Below are positions 1 through 7,444 of a DNA stretch of 7,444 bases, piece by piece (position 1 is the first letter of the stretch; every line of letters begins with the position of its first letter). The DNA comes from Streptomyces speibonae (lineage in GTDB: Bacteria > Actinomycetota > Actinomycetes > Streptomycetales > Streptomycetaceae), in the NCBI GenBank assembly GCA_000715605.1, contig KL568532.1, positions 118,715-126,158 of the forward strand, written 5' to 3'. A program made the translations under genes and the position numbers. Under the pieces are notes generated by a model. That model saw nothing but the letters and a program-made list of their open reading frames with translations. It had not been told where the DNA came from and did not search any database.

Positions 1-221
1 GCCGCGCCCTGGTCCGGCGCGGCCTGCTGTCGGCCCCGGGTGTCCGTCACGGTTCCCCCCTGGGATCCCTGTCTGTCGGACGAGGAGGCGTCCTTGGCGG
101 GCGACTTGATCGCTTTGAGATTGGTCGTGTGCGGATCTGCCGCCTGCGCGGCGGAGCCACGGCCACCGCCGTCCGTTCCCGAACTGGTACCGGCCGATCC
201 GGCGCCCGTGGCTCCGTTCAC
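1..221 (-). CDS. DUF3566-type membrane protein, N-terminal part (runs off window)
   Basis: The reading frame opens at a GTG (219-221) and stays open to the window edge, giving about 73 residues starting MNGATGAGSAGTSSGTDGGG. A good ribosome-binding site, GAGGAG, lies 9 nt upstream. The visible part is hydrophilic, low-complexity and rich in Gly, Ser, Thr and Gln, with no membrane segment yet. In Streptomyces the gene directly after gyrA encodes a DUF3566 integral membrane protein whose disordered N-terminal tail precedes C-terminal transmembrane helices; the tail here fits by position and composition. Only 18 nt separate it from the gyrA stop, so it is probably cotranscribed with gyrBA. Its function is not established, and a link to gyrase is suggested only by gene order. 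The diagnostic domain is outside the window, so the family call rests on context. Confidence 0.72.
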   Translation of the reverse strand, partial: MNGATGAGSAGTSSGTDGGGRGSAAQAADPHTTNLKAIKSPAKDASSSDRQGSQGGTVTDTRGRQQAAPDQGA

Positions 222-239
222 GCTGACTCACTCCTCGTG

Positions 240-2837
<2,598 letters not shown>

Positions 2838-2861
2838 TGCTGGTGGTGGTCCTTCCTGGTG

Positions 2862-2877
2862 CGGTCAGCTGAGACCG
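2862..2877 (-). other. small hairpin in the gyrB-gyrA spacer
   Basis: The 42-nt spacer between the gyrB stop and gyrA ATG contains CGGTC and GACCG arms around a 6-nt loop, giving a 5-bp stem just 2 nt after the gyrB stop codon. The loop region includes the palindrome TCAGCTGA. There is no T-run, so termination is unlikely. At most it may influence mRNA decay or ribosome transit between the two cistrons. A short stem like this can occur by chance in GC-rich DNA. Confidence 0.25.
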
Positions 2878-2879
2878 AC

Positions 2880-5207
<2,328 letters not shown>

Positions 5208-5256
5208 TCAGCGCTTCCGGCCGTCAACCCTTTGCTACTTCGGAGTCAGGTGGCGA

Positions 5257-5305
5257 TTCGCAACCGTGTGCGGTCCCGCGACGAAACGGGTACCGACGGT
5301 GCGAA
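5257..5305 (-). terminator. long imperfect hairpin after dciA, candidate terminator or structured RNA
   Basis: The arms pair over 18 base pairs in four contiguous blocks (6+4+4+4 bp). They are interrupted by a 1-nt bulge at 5263, a 3-nt bulge at 5268-5270 and a 1-nt bulge at 5291, and capped by an 8-nt loop (5279-5286). The outer block pairs TTCGCA with TGCGAA; the innermost pairs CCCG with CGGG. It begins 68 nt past the dciA stop, the expected place for the end of the recF-dciA transcript. It lacks a U-tract. A longer-than-usual, multiply bulged stem could also be an RNA processing site or part of a small RNA. Confidence 0.45.
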
Positions 5306-5373
5306 CGCCCCGTTGAGAAGCCCCGATGTGAAGTCGGTCACGTGGGACGGGAGGGGACGGAGACGCCGCCCGG

Positions 5374-5916
5374 TCACCCGTACGTGTCACCGGGGCCGGC
5401 GCTTCCGGGGGCGCGCAGGGGCCCGAAGCGGCGGGCGGGACCGGCGGGGCCGACCACCTTGATCAGCCGCACCGTGCCGTGCCCCAGGTCCTCGTTCAGC
5501 CGCGCCACCAGGGTCGGCGCGAGCAGCCGCAGATTGGTCGCCCAGGCCGTGGAGTCGCAGCGCACGACCAGCACCCGCTCGTCCTCGTCGTAGCGCTCCG
5601 GCTCGCAGTGCTTGGCCACGTCCTCGCCGACGATCTCGGGCCAGCGCCCCATCACCCCGCCCACCGCGGCCGGGGCCTCCCAGCCGCGCTCGGTGAGCAG
5701 CCGGTTGATCGCCGCGCCCAGCGCCATGGGGTCCCGCCCGTCGGCGCGCGCGCCGGAGCGCAGTCCGCCGCGCCGCGCCTGCTTCTTCTGCTGCGCCGCG
5801 TCTCCCCGCGCGCGCGCCGCCTCCCTGGCCGCGCGCAGCGCCACGCGCGCCAGGTCGACCCCGGAGGGCTCGGGAGCCCTGCCGGCCCCGCCCTCGGGCG
5901 GCTCCTGTGCGCTCAT
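5374..5916 (-). CDS. dciA: DciA-like DUF721 protein (replicative helicase partner)
   Basis: This 180-aa protein has the DUF721 core at about residues 63-155, including the signature [19 protein letters not shown] (90-108) and the stretch [19 protein letters not shown] (122-140), which end in a strand/helix arrangement typical of the family. The first 60 residues are Ala/Arg-rich, basic and probably disordered or helical; the last 25 are Gly/Pro-rich. Members of this family (M. tuberculosis Rv0004) bind the DnaB replicative helicase and are thought to assist its loading in bacteria without DnaC or DnaI. The ATG overlaps the recF stop as ATGA, with GGTGGAG 5 nt upstream inside recF, so translation is likely coupled. 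In Streptomyces annotations it is usually just 'DUF721 protein'. Family assignment is strong; the helicase role here is inferred from the family. Confidence 0.92.
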   Translation of the reverse strand: MSAQEPPEGGAGRAPEPSGVDLARVALRAAREAARARGDAAQQKKQARRGGLRSGARADGRDPMALGAAINRLLTERGWEAPAAVGGVMGRWPEIVGEDVAKHCEPERYDEDERVLVVRCDSTAWATNLRLLAPTLVARLNEDLGHGTVRLIKVVGPAGPARRFGPLRAPGSAGPGDTYG

Positions 5917-7034
5917 ACGCGCTCCACCGTCCCCTCGGCCACGGCGAACCGCGTACCCGCCAGCACATGAGGTACGTCGTCGTCCACGGCGGCGGTCACC
6001 AGCACCTGCTCACCGGGCGCGACCAGCTCGGCCAGGCGCTCCCGGCGGCGCGTGTCCAGCTCGGCGAAGACGTCGTCCAGCACCAGCACCGGCTCGTTGC
6101 CCTCGGCGCGCAGCAGGTCGTACGAGGCCAGACGCAGCGCCAGTGCGTAGGACCAGGACTCGCCGTGCGAGGCGTACCCCCTGGCGGGCATCTGCCCCAG
6201 CTTGAGGAGCAGGTCGTCACGGTGCGGACCGACCAGGGTGACACCGCGCTCGATCTCCTGCTTGCGGACCTCGGCGAGCGCGGACATCAGCTGCTCGAAC
6301 AGGTCCTCGCGGGTGTGGGCCTCTCCGGGCGCGGACGGCCGGTACTCCAGCGCCACCGGCCCGCCGCCGGGTGCGAGCTGCTCGTACGCCTTGTCGGCCA
6401 GCGGCTGCACGGCGGCGATCAGGTCCAGGCGCTGTGCCAGCAACTCGGCACCCGCACGCGCGAGGTGCTGGTCCCAGACGTCGAGCGTGGACAGGTCCAG
6501 GGTGCGCCCGCCGTGCCGGCGGGCCAGCGCGGCCGACTTCAGCAGTGTGTTGCGCTGCTTGAGCACCCGGTCGTAGTCGGAGCGGACCCCGGCCATGCGC
6601 GGCGCCCGCGCGGTGATCAGGTCGTCCAGGAACCGGCGCCGCTCACCGGGATCGCCCTTGACCAGGGACAGGTCCTCCGGCGCGAACAGCACGGTCCGTA
6701 CGATCCCGAGCACGTCCCGGGGCCGCACCTGCGAGGACCTGTTGACGCGGGCGCGGTTGGCACGCCCCGGGTTGAGCTCCAGCTCGACCAGCTGCTGACG
6801 CTCCCCTTGGCGGACCTGGGCCCGGATGACCGCGCGGTCGGCTCCCATGCGGACCAGCGGGGCGTCGGAGGAGACCCGGTGGCTGCCGAGCGTGGCGAGG
6901 TAGCCGATCGCCTCGACGAGGTTCGTCTTGCCCTGCCCGTTGGGGCCGACGAAGGCCGTCACCCCCGGGTCGAGCGGGACCTCGACCCGGGGATAGGAGC
7001 GGAAGTCGGCCAGCGACAGATGCGTGACGTGCAT
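5913..7034 (-). CDS. recF: DNA replication/repair ATPase RecF
   Basis: RecF is an SMC-like ABC ATPase that binds gapped DNA and, with RecO and RecR, helps load RecA for daughter-strand gap repair and replication restart. The 373-aa protein shows [14 protein letters not shown] at the N-terminus, Walker A GPNGQGKT (30-37), the family block [20 protein letters not shown] (115-134), [10 protein letters not shown] (266-275), an ABC signature of the actinobacterial form [15 protein letters not shown] (289-303) and Walker [13 protein letters not shown] (316-327). Length is normal. I chose ATG 7034, which gives the standard N-terminus; its purine-rich GGGGGAGG is rather distant (14 nt). A GTG nine codons upstream is in frame but overlaps that site. 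The gene follows gnd after 85 nt and overlaps dciA by 4 nt. Confidence 0.97.
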   Translation of the reverse strand: MHVTHLSLADFRSYPRVEVPLDPGVTAFVGPNGQGKTNLVEAIGYLATLGSHRVSSDAPLVRMGADRAVIRAQVRQGERQQLVELELNPGRANRARVNRSSQVRPRDVLGIVRTVLFAPEDLSLVKGDPGERRRFLDDLITARAPRMAGVRSDYDRVLKQRNTLLKSAALARRHGGRTLDLSTLDVWDQHLARAGAELLAQRLDLIAAVQPLADKAYEQLAPGGGPVALEYRPSAPGEAHTREDLFEQLMSALAEVRKQEIERGVTLVGPHRDDLLLKLGQMPARGYASHGESWSYALALRLASYDLLRAEGNEPVLVLDDVFAELDTRRRERLAELVAPGEQVLVTAAVDDDVPHVLAGTRFAVAEGTVERV

Positions 7035-7061
7035 GGTCGTTTCGCCGACCTCCCCCGGCAC

Positions 7062-7122
7062 TGTGGACCGCCGAACGGTCCTGTGGACAGATGCGTTGGA
7101 TACGTGCGTGCCCTGTGGACTA
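7062..7122 (-). promoter_or_regulatory. three DnaA-box-like direct repeats between gnd and recF
   Basis: The plus strand carries the exact octamer CTGTGGAC three times, at 7061-7068, 7081-7088 and 7113-7120. Read on the minus strand as 9-mers these are CGGTCCACA (7062-7070), CTGTCCACA (7082-7090) and TAGTCCACA (7114-7122). They match the Streptomyces DnaA box TTGTCCACA at 7, 8 and 8 of 9 positions. All face the same way, spaced 20 and 32 bp, close to two and three helical turns. The last includes the gnd stop codon. They fill the spacer in front of recF. They may be a small DnaA-binding site acting on recF transcription or titrating DnaA near oriC; binding is inferred from sequence only. I see no convincing -10/-35 pair for recF in the spacer. 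Confidence 0.5.
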
Positions 7123-7444
7123 CTTCTTCTCGACCGCGTGGCCGCCGAACTGGTTGCGCAGCGCCGCGATCATCTTCATCTGCGGCGAGTCCTCCTGGCG
7201 GGAGGCGAACCGCGCGAACAGCGAGGCCGTGATCGCCGGCAGCGGGACCGCGTGGTCGATCGCGGCCTCCACAGTCCAGCGTCCCTCACCGGAGTCCTGT
7301 GCATAACCCCGGAGCCCGTCCAGGTGCTCGTCCTCGTCGAGGGCGTCGACCGCGAGGTCCAGCAGCCAGGAACGGATGACGGTGCCCTCCTGCCAGGAGC
7401 GGAAGACCTCCCGGACGTCGGTCACCGAGTCGACCTTCTCGAGC
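7120..7444 (-). CDS. gnd: 6-phosphogluconate dehydrogenase (decarboxylating), C-terminal part
   Basis: The frame is open from the right window edge (first visible codons [14 protein letters not shown]) to a TAG at 7120-7122, giving 107 residues. The enzyme oxidatively decarboxylates 6-phosphogluconate to ribulose 5-phosphate in the pentose phosphate pathway, in the cytoplasm. The fragment shows the C-terminal all-helical domain with the family hallmark [20 protein letters not shown], followed by FARFASRQ and the FGGHAVEKK ending. This ending is typical of the short (about 290-300 aa) GntZ/YqeC-like form, commonly NAD-preferring, although the Rossmann domain that sets cofactor choice is outside the window. 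In Streptomyces this gene sits between dnaN and recF, which matches. A GTG at 7425 is internal and not the start. Confidence 0.94.
   Translation of the reverse strand, partial: LEKVDSVTDVREVFRSWQEGTVIRSWLLDLAVDALDEDEHLDGLRGYAQDSGEGRWTVEAAIDHAVPLPAITASLFARFASRQEDSPQMKMIAALRNQFGGHAVEKK

Noticed and set aside
5222..5227. TTGACG on the minus strand as a -35 box for gyrB
   Set aside because: A perfect -35 match, but at 17-19 nt downstream the sequence is GC-rich (around GCCCTCG) with no -10 resemblance.
5387..5968. A second minus-strand frame across dciA
   Set aside because: It is the shifted frame of dciA. Its translation is Gly/Arg/Ala-only low-complexity sequence, whereas the other frame contains the DUF721 core and couples exactly to the recF stop.
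7035..7061. Alternative recF start at GTG 7061, adding nine residues
   Set aside because: The added residues are encoded by the purine-rich ribosome-binding site of the ATG start. RecF proteins begin close to the conserved H-x-T-x-L-x-L-x-x-F-R-S-Y motif, which ATG 7034 provides.

Overview
The window is a very GC-rich, coding-dense piece of actinobacterial chromosome. It is almost certainly from a Streptomyces or a close relative. The evidence is the strong G/C third-position bias, GTG starts beside ATG starts, the gene order, and protein details: a 686-aa GyrB without the proteobacterial toprim insert, the actinobacterial SHGESWS signature in RecF, and a DUF3566-type gene directly after gyrA. 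All genes lie on the minus strand, so transcription runs right to left.

In transcription order (right to left) the window holds: the 3' end of gnd (6-phosphogluconate dehydrogenase); an 85-bp spacer carrying three direct copies of a DnaA-box-like motif; recF; dciA (DUF721), coupled to recF by an ATGA overlap; a 433-bp gene-free region holding several palindromes/hairpins and a Streptomyces-consensus -10 element, which I read as the terminator zone of the recF operon plus the gyrB promoter and leader; gyrB; gyrA 42 nt later; and, 18 nt after gyrA, the 5' end of a DUF3566-type membrane protein gene that leaves the window. This is the conserved oriC-proximal block (dnaA-oriC-dnaN-gnd-recF-dciA-gyrB-gyrA). 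The origin itself should lie just beyond the right edge, so every gene here is read in the direction the replication fork travels.

Functionally the genes form a replication-maintenance set. RecF acts in gap repair and replication restart, DciA is the likely partner or loader of the DnaB helicase, and GyrB/GyrA form the heterotetrameric gyrase that removes positive supercoils ahead of the fork. Gnd is a metabolic passenger long fixed in this locus.

The protein-coding content is ordinary and I see no mobile element, CRISPR array, tRNA or new gene system. What deserves a second look is non-coding: (i) the in-phase DnaA-box-like triad between gnd and recF, (ii) an 18-bp imperfect hairpin after dciA, and (iii) the palindrome-rich gyrB promoter/leader region.
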